From Alteromonas sp. LMIT006 (GTDB lineage: Bacteria; Pseudomonadota; Gammaproteobacteria; Enterobacterales; Alteromonadaceae), in the NCBI RefSeq assembly GCF_024300645.1, contig NZ_CP101291.1, positions 620,001 through 684,000 on the forward strand: DNA of 64,000 bases, given 5' to 3'. The notes below the pieces were generated by a model that saw only the letters and a list, made by a program, of their open reading frames with translations, was not told the origin of the DNA and made no database searches. The position numbers and the translations under genes are program-made. How positions within the stretch are numbered: position 1 is the first letter of the stretch; each line of letters begins with the position of its first letter. Below are positions 44,801-51,528 of this stretch, piece after piece.

Positions 44801-44938
44801 TTGAGTGACTTACAAGCCAGTGGGCGAGCGGTTGGCTTGGTCAGTCATGTCGAGCATATGAAAGATCAGTTCCCCAACAAAATCTTGGTACACAAAGACA
44901 GTCAGGGAAGTCGTTTGGAGGTGGAGTGTGTGGCGTAG
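41891..44938 (+). CDS. sbcC: SbcC ATPase subunit (Rad50-like)
   Basis: A 1015-aa SMC-type ATPase. N-terminal Walker A GPTGAGKSTIL; Q-loop VIVLPQGQFREI; a long coiled coil rich in Gln and Ala with the zinc hook CLVC at residues 504-507; C-terminal ABC signature SLSGGESFIASMALALALSQ and Walker B TLFIDEGFGSLD. The length is close to the usual 1050. It works with SbcD on DNA ends in the cytoplasm. Confidence 0.95.
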   Translation: MKLLSLSVRSIGPYADEQIVDFTKFGHNPIFLIEGPTGAGKSTILNAITFAFYGEAGIDTSQNKRLLCDHCIPDGTASVILMFEVRGQAYRIIRKPKYHPPKLKNEKPETVELSILNDEGEWADFAEQKRETDLKIKHIIGLTAEQFAQVIVLPQGQFREIITSSSAVREKIYATLFSTTMYQDITNHLLEQYKKLKSDNAHGLTQRANLFASVEVQNKEALNTKIEAATTVQQDADSAYKTAVAEQTKAQQTFDKSSALAELFTKHEQALAEQARLNASTASIAQHQRTVKQIEAALYLAPFAQQRIQANGRLDHAVRDNEQKQADLETRHKQLEQTSTALAQATQSAAQIPALNTEKTTLDTAQKQLTQLEQIITQQTSKQQHVGSLQQGLTQATQQVEADEARLTKLLSDITTRQDIAKTESSWLTKLHAAQQVKTQIVERDKVATNIKEAEASIAKGKTAIAEQEQVVSKEEQARQTLQMHWHQNQAYVLAQTLQSNAPCLVCGSTEHPEPAKALVGVPNVTQEAIDDALKVEQDARVKLEQYHNRFETVQTELKQAQVTLQTCLDALGEHRSLSESDIDTRIGQLQTHITQAQQASRCVVTLQQQAKTLQQSIDSQRTQIQTSVNTIEGLKGQLTQLQQDHDELITQIPDSMRDTAAVNARLQTVTSTISRLEHALCEAQKAEQNATNTLAAAQANAENAQKQLILEQEALDKATKEWETQLAKSPLSDEAAYQAAIQQTEQSDTLKEQITSHDNALTANTVLLAQLDEQLQDKQRPDLEALQTVLENTQAKVTETLAQRDDANRELQRLTHVADELTKLDAANHNLRAQLDAIEPLAKIANGDTDNKVSLHRYVLGVMLDDVLSVASDHLTHMTRGQFHFERLTDSKGRGGKGLDLGVVDNHTGTLREVSSLSGGESFIASMALALALSQVVQEYAGGIQLETLFIDEGFGSLDSDILQLVINVLSDLQASGRAVGLVSHVEHMKDQFPNKILVHKDSQGSRLEVECVA

Positions 44939-44999
44939 AATTTTTTACTGCGGGAACTGAACATAGATACATAGCCAATTTTTTAAACAACACGATTTT

Positions 45000-45035
45000 T
45001 TGGTAACTCCACACGGCTGGTGTATAATTACACCA
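45000..45035 (+). promoter_or_regulatory. parDE promoter with palindromic operator
   Basis: TGGTGTATAATTACACCA (45018-45035) is an 18-base dyad with perfect arms TGGTGTA/TACACCA and the -10 hexamer TATAAT (45023-45028) inside it. TTGGTA at 45000-45005 fits a -35 with a 17-base spacer. A repressor on the dyad would block polymerase directly, as expected for ParD autoregulation. Confidence 0.75.
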
Positions 45036-45062
45036 GAGATTAGCTTAATTCGAGTATAAATT

Positions 45063-45293
45063 ATGCCACGTCAAAGTATCACATTAACTGAAAAAAATGA
45101 TGCATGGCTAAAGAGTCATGTTGAAAATGTAGGAGACTATTCCAACAAAAGTGAGATCGTTAACGACCTTATTCGACGTGCTAGACGCGCCGAAGCAATT
45201 AATCAAAAACTTGCAGAAGCTGAAATGAGTGGATTCGTCTCTCAATCACCACAAGAAATATTAGATGAATTCAAATCCGAGTTAAAAGGATAA
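45063..45293 (+). CDS. parD: ParD-family antitoxin
   Basis: A 76-aa ribbon-helix-helix antitoxin: SITLTEKNDAWLKSHVENVGDYSNKSEIVNDLIRRARR gives the DNA-binding strand and two helices; the C-terminal part (QSPQEILDEFKSELKG) is the toxin-wrapping tail. It neutralises ParE and represses the operon via the upstream dyad. The parE ATG follows its stop with no gap. Confidence 0.9.
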   Translation: MPRQSITLTEKNDAWLKSHVENVGDYSNKSEIVNDLIRRARRAEAINQKLAEAEMSGFVSQSPQEILDEFKSELKG

Positions 45294-45584
45294 ATGGTCT
45301 CCTACGAAATATCATCTAATGCCAAAGAAGATTTGAGACGAATTTATCGTTATGGGTTCAATTCATTTGGAGAGTTACGTGCTGACCAGTATTTTTGGGG
45401 GTTCTTTAAAACTTTCGAAAATATATCTTTAAACCCTCTTAATTATCAGTCAGTCGACCATATTCGTTTGGGTTATAGAAGATGTGTCTACGGTTCAGAC
45501 AGTATTTATTTTAGAGTTAAACAAGATGGTATGGTAGAGATAATGGCCGTACTAGGAGGACAAGATACCGATGAGTGGCTGTGA
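45294..45584 (+). CDS. parE: ParE-family toxin
   Basis: A 96-aa RelE/ParE-superfamily toxin: YEISSNAKEDLRRIYRYGFNSFGELRADQYFWGF at the N-terminus and the strand-rich end YRRCVYGSDSIYFRVKQDGMVEIMAVLGGQDTDEWL. ParE toxins poison DNA gyrase. It looks complete, and its tight coupling to parD supports a working pair. Confidence 0.9.
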   Translation: MVSYEISSNAKEDLRRIYRYGFNSFGELRADQYFWGFFKTFENISLNPLNYQSVDHIRLGYRRCVYGSDSIYFRVKQDGMVEIMAVLGGQDTDEWL

Positions 45585-45622
45585 TCGAGCAATACTTTGT
45601 ACTTAATTTACCAATGTTGGTA

Positions 45623-45877
45623 TTACCCAAAATCCTCCGGACATTTTAAAAACTTACACACCAAAATCGCTTGTTCCGTTTGCTCATGGGTGATTTCAAG
45701 CTCTTTGCTGATCACGTCCATCACCCGCTGATGCTCACCCATGACCAGTGTATTCGTAGCTGAGGTTTTGACATACAACTCAGGATATTGATTGAGTCGC
45801 TCGATGAAATCTTTGATGGGTGGAATATACTGATTATCGAGTGGATATAATGATAGTTCGGCAAGCAATTTTTTCAT
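45623..45877 (-). CDS. YkoF/MTH1187-like (thiamine-binding superfamily) protein
   Basis: An 84-aa ferredoxin-like-fold protein. The start LLAELSLYPLDNQYIPPIKDFIERLNQYPELYVKTSATNTLVMGEHQRVMDVI matches the pattern of the DUF77/thiamine-binding family (SLYPL...I..FI..L........T...GE...VM). Such proteins bind thiamine or hydroxymethylpyrimidine-like ligands, or are of unknown function; the ligand here is inferred. It is divergent from the WYL regulator, with only 85 bases between starts, so shared control is possible. Confidence 0.6.
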   Translation of the reverse strand: MKKLLAELSLYPLDNQYIPPIKDFIERLNQYPELYVKTSATNTLVMGEHQRVMDVISKELEITHEQTEQAILVCKFLKCPEDFG

Positions 45878-45962
45878 AGGTTGTCTGTGGGCTGATTAAT
45901 TCATAGAATGATTTCATCATACCTTACGCAAAACCGCAATCAGACCATTAAGGATGCCGTCC

Positions 45963-46865
45963 ATGACCAAATTTGAAACCCTCCAACGCTACCAGCTCAT
46001 CGAAGTGTTGTTGCAATGGGAAGGCGAGTTTTGCAGTAATCATTTGTGTGAGTATTTCGGTTTAGGTCGTCCTCAAGTATCGAAAATCGTCAAGACCTAT
46101 CAAAAGGACATTAGTGATACGAATTTTACGTATTGCAATACGCGCAAGCGTCACCTTGCGAGCGCTACGTTTACGCCATATTTGACCCAAGGGAAGGTAG
46201 ATGAGTACCTTGATTTTGTGCAGCGCTTGAGTGCACACAACAAAACGGCGGCGCATAACGTATTTTGTTTGCCTAATGCTGAGTTTCTGCCAATGCCTCG
46301 TTTTGCGATTGAGCCTGAGATTTTTAAAGGGATCAATCGCGCCATTGCCAATAATTTGCGTATTGATGTGGATTATCGATCAGTCAACGCGCCCAATAAA
46401 GATGGTCGAATCATCGTGCCACACGCCATTGCCCACTCGGGAGTGCGTTGGCATGTGCGGGCGTATTGCGAAAAAAATCAAGATTTTCGGGATTTTGTAT
46501 TAACGCGATTTGTCGGAGAAGTGATTGAAGAAGGCCCGGCCACAATCGACTCTACTGAGGATATCAATTGGCATACTATGGTGGACGTGGTGATTGTCCC
46601 ACATCCGTATTTGACCGAAGCACAACAAGCCGTCGTTGCTCGGGATTATGGCATGACAGATGGGCAACGCGTATTAACAGTGCGAGCCTCTTTGTTGACC
46701 TACCTGCTCAAGATGTTGCAGCTTAATTTAACCGATGACATCCCAGATGCAACACAGGGGGAGACTGAAGGGGAAGCACTGAGTGATGAGGATAAACAAC
46801 AAATAGGAAAAGCGAAGCAGGTGATGGTGGCGAATCGGGAAGCGCTTCAGAAGTGGGGGTTTTGA
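45963..46865 (+). CDS. WYL-domain transcriptional regulator (BrxR/CapW-like)
   Basis: A 300-aa regulator. Residues 1-90 form a winged helix (LQRYQLIEVLLQWEGEFCSNHLCEYFGLGRPQVSKIVKTYQ, then NFTYCNTRKRHLASATFTPYL). About 120-200 is a WYL domain (RIDVDYRSVNAPNKDGRIIVPHAIAHSGVRWHVRAYCEKNQDFRDFVLTRF), and the end is a WCX-like domain. This wHTH-WYL-WCX order and the wording of the N-terminus resemble BrxR/CapW regulators of phage-defence islands. No defence effector is adjacent. Start at 45963 chosen because AAGGA lies eight bases before it; ATG at 45954 is the alternative. Confidence 0.78.
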   Translation: MTKFETLQRYQLIEVLLQWEGEFCSNHLCEYFGLGRPQVSKIVKTYQKDISDTNFTYCNTRKRHLASATFTPYLTQGKVDEYLDFVQRLSAHNKTAAHNVFCLPNAEFLPMPRFAIEPEIFKGINRAIANNLRIDVDYRSVNAPNKDGRIIVPHAIAHSGVRWHVRAYCEKNQDFRDFVLTRFVGEVIEEGPATIDSTEDINWHTMVDVVIVPHPYLTEAQQAVVARDYGMTDGQRVLTVRASLLTYLLKMLQLNLTDDIPDATQGETEGEALSDEDKQQIGKAKQVMVANREALQKWGF

Positions 46866-47278
46866 TTAAATCTTGTTAAACCTACAAGCAACTTACGATC
46901 TCTGGCAAGTCGAGCAACACTATTCGGCAGATGATGTGGAAGTGATTTACGCGCCAGAATAACAAGTGCTGAAAGACTTAACAGATTCACTAAGGTTTCG
47001 TTTAGCACTTGGATACTAATGTGCCCACCTTGTTTAAGCAATGACTCAGCAATCTCTGCTTTGTGGCTATTATCATCTAATAAGTAAAGAATGATATAAG
47101 TATCAAAAAAACTATCGCGCATTCGCGTCATCTCGAGATAACCAAGCGTTTTTCGATAGTCGACCTCGATATTATCGCCTTCTTTAAGCCCCAATTGTTT
47201 CACGAGTTTTTTGGGTAATCGAACTGCGATGGAGTTGCCCTATTTAGCAATTTGCATGGTAATGGGTTTGTACAGCAT
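46847..47278 (-). pseudogene. Decayed MazE/AbrB antitoxin fused to a truncated PIN toxin
   Basis: From ATG at 47278 the frame reads MLYKPITMQIAK, then TAG (47242-47240), then GNSIAVRLPKKLVKQLGLKEGDNIEV. Canonical antitoxins have IAKWGNS, so the stop replaces Trp (TGG to TAG). The frame continues past DYRKTLGYLEMT into MRDSFFDTYIILYLLDDNSHKAEIAESLL, the start of a PIN-domain RNase, so an internal deletion has joined the two genes. The PIN part then loses its family pattern after LNETLVNL, and the usual DTN is DTY. The module is very likely dead. It overlaps the WYL gene end by 19 bases. Confidence 0.75.
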
Positions 47279-47424
47279 CTTCTGCGACCATGAGTTCAGC
47301 TTTTTGATGTGCAATTTGCCACAAAGGTAATATTTTTTTAATTTCTGAAGCCTCAAACACCTGTGCTCAGCAAACCGTGTATAATAAGCACATTAGATAA
47401 ACCCCCCGAATAAAGGAAAACGCA

Positions 47425-47799
47425 ATGAACTATGAATTAACCGGTACAGTTAAAATCATTCAAGAACCACAAACCTTTGCAAGTGGGTTTACTAAGCGTG
47501 AACTTATTGTGACCGTACCCGATGGGAGTTATCCTCAAGACATCTCATTGGAGTTTTTGAAAGATAAAGCTGATTTGCTCAACGATCTCAATGTGGGCGA
47601 TGACGTGACTGTGTCATTTAATCTTCGTGGTCGCGAGTACAACGGCAAGTATTATAACAACCTCACAGGCTGGAAACTGCAAAAAAACAATGGACAGAGT
47701 GCGCAACCATCACAAAGTTATCCGCCGCAAACTTCTACGCCATCCAATCAAGTGTCAGAACCGAATTTTGACGACGATATGGACGATATCCCCTTCTAG
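47425..47799 (+). CDS. DUF3127-like protein with an SSB-type acidic C-terminus
   Basis: A 124-aa protein. Residues 1-90 fit a small OB-fold-like DUF3127 domain (YELTGTVKIIQEPQTFASGFTKRELIVTV; FNLRGREYNGKYYNNLTGWKL). A Gln/Ser/Pro-rich linker follows, and the last residues are FDDDMDDIPF, nearly the same as the protein-docking tip of SSB (MDFDDDIPF). This suggests a single-strand-binding or repair-associated role; function is not established. AAGGAAA precedes the ATG, and TATAAT at 47380-47385 is a likely -10. The bases between 47279 and 47379 show nothing else I can name. Confidence 0.72.
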   Translation: MNYELTGTVKIIQEPQTFASGFTKRELIVTVPDGSYPQDISLEFLKDKADLLNDLNVGDDVTVSFNLRGREYNGKYYNNLTGWKLQKNNGQSAQPSQSYPPQTSTPSNQVSEPNFDDDMDDIPF

Positions 47800-47889
47800 A
47801 TAAGTCTGAGAAAAATCTATTTACACACCAACCTCTTAATACTACAGTGAAGTTGTCGATAAGATTTAACACTCACTTAACACTAGGCA

Positions 47890-48327
47890 ATGGATATGCG
47901 CACACCACTTTTTGTGTGCTTGCTGTGTGGCGTATGGATTTCGCCCGTTCAAGCATTCAGCACAGACTCTGATGACTTACAAACCACGTTTCACGTGGAA
48001 CCAGTAATTGCTGATTTCTCTTTATCTGACACGTCTGAAGCCAACATTCAACATTGGCTACATCGCAGTGCTGTGCAGTGGGCAGGAGAGTGGAAGATCA
48101 TTGACACGCCAACCACAGAAAGCATCATTGGTGTCGAAGCCACGTACCTAGAAACACTAAGCCCCATCATAGAAGACGCGCCTGTCATTTATGAGTTGTA
48201 CTATCAACAACAGTGGCACAATCGCTATCTGGTCAAACCGCAAATTCAGTATATTCAACCGCAAAACAGTACGCTTTCGACCAAAGAAGCGCTCGTGTTT
48301 GGATTGAGTACCGAAATTTCATTTTAA
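47890..48327 (+). CDS. Secreted protein of unknown function, 145 aa
   Basis: A signal peptide (MDMRTPLFVCLLCGVWISPVQA) leads a 120-residue mature protein with a Trp-rich start (HWLHRSAVQWAGEWKII) and a strand-rich C-terminus ending in Phe (LVFGLSTEISF), a pattern seen in small outer-membrane or periplasmic proteins. I recognise no family. A near-consensus parS site lies inside the coding region at 47987-48002. Confidence 0.5.
   Translation: MDMRTPLFVCLLCGVWISPVQAFSTDSDDLQTTFHVEPVIADFSLSDTSEANIQHWLHRSAVQWAGEWKIIDTPTTESIIGVEATYLETLSPIIEDAPVIYELYYQQQWHNRYLVKPQIQYIQPQNSTLSTKEALVFGLSTEISF
47987..48002 (+). other. Candidate parS centromere site
   Basis: CGTTTCACGTGGAACC matches the chromosomal parS consensus TGTTTCACGTGAAACA at 13 of 16 positions, with the central CACGTG intact. 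It lies about 14 kb from parAB, within the origin-proximal zone where parS sites cluster. ParB binding is inferred. Confidence 0.55.
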
Positions 48328-48393
48328 ATCTCTTTTCTAAACGTCTATTTCAAACATCGATGAACTTATTTTTCCGGTTAGCGTAAAAATGAC

Positions 48394-48945
48394 ATGATCC
48401 TATCTCTTTATCTATTCTTATCTGTAATGACAACTGGAGCATGGCAATTGAGTTTATTTGACAAAAATATGCCATGGTTTAGCGTTGACGATCGCGTTAT
48501 GGGTGGCATCTCACAGAGTTATATAGCAACCAATGACAATTTTGAGTTGGTGTTTTTGGGTGAAATGTCCGTTGAAAACAACGGCGGTTTTGCCTCCATT
48601 CGTCGTGAAGTCTATTTACCACAGGATAAGATCCCATCAGATGCACAGCTAAAGCTCACCGTCACGGGGGATGGTCGTACCTATCAGGTTCGTTTTCGTA
48701 CCTCAACGCAATGGAATGCCATTGCCTATTTTGCGCGTATTGATACTGTGCCGAATCAAACCGTGACCCATATTTTGTCTCTTGATGATTTTAAGGCTTC
48801 ATGGCGTGGTCGGGCAGTCCCTGACGCTAAGCCTTTACGTTGGCAAGACGTCAAACAAATGAGCTTCATGTTAACGGATAAGCAACCAGGCGAGTTTGGC
48901 TTGCTTGTGAGTGAGATATATTGGCAAAACGTTAGCGGCGTTTAA
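48394..48945 (+). CDS. CIA30/NDUFAF1-like family protein
   Basis: A 183-aa protein with the CIA30 pattern: WFSVDDRVMGGISQSYI near residue 28, NNGGFASIRRE, a jelly-roll-like middle (YQVRFRTSTQWNAIAYFARIDT), and LSLDDFKASWRGRAVPDAKPL toward the end. The eukaryotic relative is a complex I assembly factor; bacterial members have no proven role. The short hydrophobic start (MILSLYLFLSVMTTGAW) may be a signal sequence. Its last 14 bases overlap the convergent hrpB. Confidence 0.82.
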   Translation: MILSLYLFLSVMTTGAWQLSLFDKNMPWFSVDDRVMGGISQSYIATNDNFELVFLGEMSVENNGGFASIRREVYLPQDKIPSDAQLKLTVTGDGRTYQVRFRTSTQWNAIAYFARIDTVPNQTVTHILSLDDFKASWRGRAVPDAKPLRWQDVKQMSFMLTDKQPGEFGLLVSEIYWQNVSGV

Positions 48946-51415
48946 TCGACGCCCCAGCTGTGGCAGATAATGGATCGTCTGGCCAACGATGCTTAGGGTA
49001 GCGACCGCGCATGTCCTTGGCGACATCTTGATAGGATGATTGCCAAAACCCCGCCAAGTCTTGTGTCGTCTGAATAGGTCTGCGAGCAGGCGACAAGAGC
49101 TCAAATCTCAACGGTACTTTGTCACACCCCAACCTAGGTGAAGCAAGCTCTCCAAAGACCCATTGCAGTGGCAAGCTCACCGTCGGTGCATGCTGATGAC
49201 TATAGCGAATACTGACTTGTTGACCACTTGGAGCGAGATAACTTTCCGGTGCTTCCTTGGCCAACAAAGATTGTTGCTCATACTCCAACACGGCATTTAA
49301 CAAGGGCATCAACGCGACTTGCTGTAAGGCTTTGATACTGATAGTAGGCGTTTGATACGCTAACAACCAAGAATCGATGTTTTGTAGCAAATACGCTTCA
49401 TCAATCTGAGGGAATCTATCAGGGCAGGTTATGCCTAGCCATTTGACCCGTGACAGCCAGCGCTCACAAGCGTCATCCCAGCGCAAAAAACCTAGTCCTT
49501 GGGTGTGAATAACATCGCATAGGGCTTTTTGATAGGTTTCAGGATTGGGCTCAGCAATCACTTTGTCCTGTATGGTCAAGGTGCCAAAACTCGTACGCTC
49601 AATAATATTCAATGTGTTGTTAGAATATTTAGCCTGCACAATCGTGTGCACAGGAAGGCTCGCTAAGATCGAGTCATCCATTACAGGCATGGCTAAAAAC
49701 ACTCGACCATGGCTGTATTGCGCATCCGCATCAAGCACAATACACCATGTAAAACGACTGACACCATCCACATCGTCAAGTACGACGCCTCGTCCCATGG
49801 CCATGGTATACCCCTTGCCTGATCGTTTCGCCAACCGCTCTGCAAACCCTATAATACAGGCTTCCAAAACCGCACCATCGGCCAACTTTTTAGGAAGTGC
49901 TAATGACAACTTTCGGCATAAACGCTGTACCGTGCGCGCAATATTCTCCATCGCCCCATGATGATATTTTTTCATCACTGGTTCGTCATTACAGAACGCC
50001 ATGACCGCCGCAACCCGCAAACGAACATCCACAGTATCAGCGTGGAGTAACACATCGCGCTCTCCTAGGAGTGCAGCCAACACCACAGCTGCCACAGCGG
50101 TATCTGATGAACGATTCAATGAGCACAAAATCATATGCGCACTGCGCCAATCCAAACCAAAACCCAGTAGCGCTTGACCGTGAGCAGTGATCTGTCCCTT
50201 GCGACTGATTGCATTAATTCTTTGTAAGCCATCACGAGCATATCCCAAATGATGCATCGGCGGTGCATCAAGCCAATCCACGTCAAGCCATGGTGCATCA
50301 GACAACACAGAATATCCCCATGCCGTCAACTCAAGCATTAAGTCGGTCGGATCAACACGCGCAATCTCTACAGGTGTAAATGGCACGAGCTGTTGCGACT
50401 GTACCCACAGACGAATGCAACGGCCAGCCTGAACTCGCCCAGCGCGTCCCGCTCTTTGCGTCGCATCGGCAGCGCTGATTTTTTGTGTCACCAAGCGCGT
50501 CAATCCGCTTTTGAGATCGAACTGTGCCATTTTGTGCAATCCTGTATCAATCACACTCGTGATATTCGGGATCGTTAAACTCGTTTGGGCAATGTTCGTT
50601 GCCAATATCACCCGCCGAGCAGAATCTTTTGTGGGCCGCATCAATCTCTGCTGTGCTCTGAGATCCATTGCCCCATACAAAGCATAAAACTCCGCTGCTC
50701 CGGCAACATTATCTTCACACCATTGCTGTACCCGTCTGATATCGCTTTGACCCGCTAAGAAAACCAAAATATCACCCGATGTACGATTTAGTTCTGCGGC
50801 GATTTTTTTGCCTATTTGCGGAGAAGGAGCACTATCTATCGCTAATGGCTGATACTCAATGTCTATGGGAAAACTTCGCCCTTCACAGGTAATAACTGGC
50901 GCATCATCAAGATATTGACTAACCTGTTCACTGTCTAAAGTCGCTGACATTACAAGTACCGCCAAGTCTTCTCTGAGACCTTGTTGGATCTCTCGGCACA
51001 ACAACAAACCGAGATCGGCATGCACGCTGCGCTCGTGAAATTCATCAAAGATTACACAAGCGACACCCTCTAGTTCGGGATCGGATTGGATCTTGCGCGT
51101 CAAAATCCCTTCAGTCACAATCATCAAGCGTGTACTCGAACTGTGCTTCGCTTCATTACGCACTTGATATCCAACTGTTTGGCCGACTACTTCACCTAAA
51201 CTCGCAGCTAGAAATTCTGCCAACGCTTTGACCGCAACTCGGCGAGGCTCCAGTAAGATAATTTGCTGCGAACCAAACTCCGGCTCGGCTAACAATGCCA
51301 GTGGTACTTGGGTCGATTTACCCGCTCCAGGCTCCGCACTTAATACCAAACGCCGCTCTTTGACGAGCGTTTGACAGATATTTGAAAGCTTAGGTGTGAT
51401 GGGTAAATCAGACAT
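48932..51415 (-). CDS. hrpB: ATP-dependent RNA helicase HrpB
   Basis: An 827-aa DEAH-box helicase. Seen: Walker A SAEPGAGKSTQ, motif II FDEFHERS (DEFH in place of DEAH, typical of HrpB), VMSATLD, LATNIAQTSLTIPNI and the QRAGRAGR motif VI, then the family C-terminal domain. Start at 51415 gives MSDLPITPKLSN, like known HrpB starts, but no good ribosome site precedes it; instead its ATG overlaps the end of a GST-like mini-ORF with a strong one, so translation may be coupled. A TTG 13 codons upstream is the alternative. Confidence 0.9.
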   Translation of the reverse strand: MSDLPITPKLSNICQTLVKERRLVLSAEPGAGKSTQVPLALLAEPEFGSQQIILLEPRRVAVKALAEFLAASLGEVVGQTVGYQVRNEAKHSSSTRLMIVTEGILTRKIQSDPELEGVACVIFDEFHERSVHADLGLLLCREIQQGLREDLAVLVMSATLDSEQVSQYLDDAPVITCEGRSFPIDIEYQPLAIDSAPSPQIGKKIAAELNRTSGDILVFLAGQSDIRRVQQWCEDNVAGAAEFYALYGAMDLRAQQRLMRPTKDSARRVILATNIAQTSLTIPNITSVIDTGLHKMAQFDLKSGLTRLVTQKISAADATQRAGRAGRVQAGRCIRLWVQSQQLVPFTPVEIARVDPTDLMLELTAWGYSVLSDAPWLDVDWLDAPPMHHLGYARDGLQRINAISRKGQITAHGQALLGFGLDWRSAHMILCSLNRSSDTAVAAVVLAALLGERDVLLHADTVDVRLRVAAVMAFCNDEPVMKKYHHGAMENIARTVQRLCRKLSLALPKKLADGAVLEACIIGFAERLAKRSGKGYTMAMGRGVVLDDVDGVSRFTWCIVLDADAQYSHGRVFLAMPVMDDSILASLPVHTIVQAKYSNNTLNIIERTSFGTLTIQDKVIAEPNPETYQKALCDVIHTQGLGFLRWDDACERWLSRVKWLGITCPDRFPQIDEAYLLQNIDSWLLAYQTPTISIKALQQVALMPLLNAVLEYEQQSLLAKEAPESYLAPSGQQVSIRYSHQHAPTVSLPLQWVFGELASPRLGCDKVPLRFELLSPARRPIQTTQDLAGFWQSSYQDVAKDMRGRYPKHRWPDDPLSATAGASIKRR

Positions 51416-51518
51416 GCATTGCTGCAAAGCCAGGGGCGGCTTGAATGCGCTCAACCATTGCCGCAGTTAACTGGCATTTGTAACAGTTACCCGAGCGTGT
51501 ATCGCCATACAAAATCAT
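51408..51518 (-). pseudogene. Internally deleted glutathione S-transferase, 36 codons
   Basis: GGAGAATAAATG starts a short frame reading MILYGDTRSGNCYKCQLT, a classic GST N-terminus, directly followed by AAMVERIQAAPGFAAM, which resembles the last residues of GSTs (..ERI.A.PGF..M). The roughly 170 residues in between are absent. The reading frame is kept open to a TGA overlapping the hrpB ATG. Either a fresh in-frame deletion or a retained leader-like ORF for hrpB. Confidence 0.6.
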
Positions 51519-51528
51519 TTATTCTCCT

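Noticed and set aside
47284-47400. Minus-strand frame (about 40 codons) running into the decayed antitoxin
   Set aside because: No start codon with a ribosome site and no recognisable family; possibly another remnant, but not supportable.
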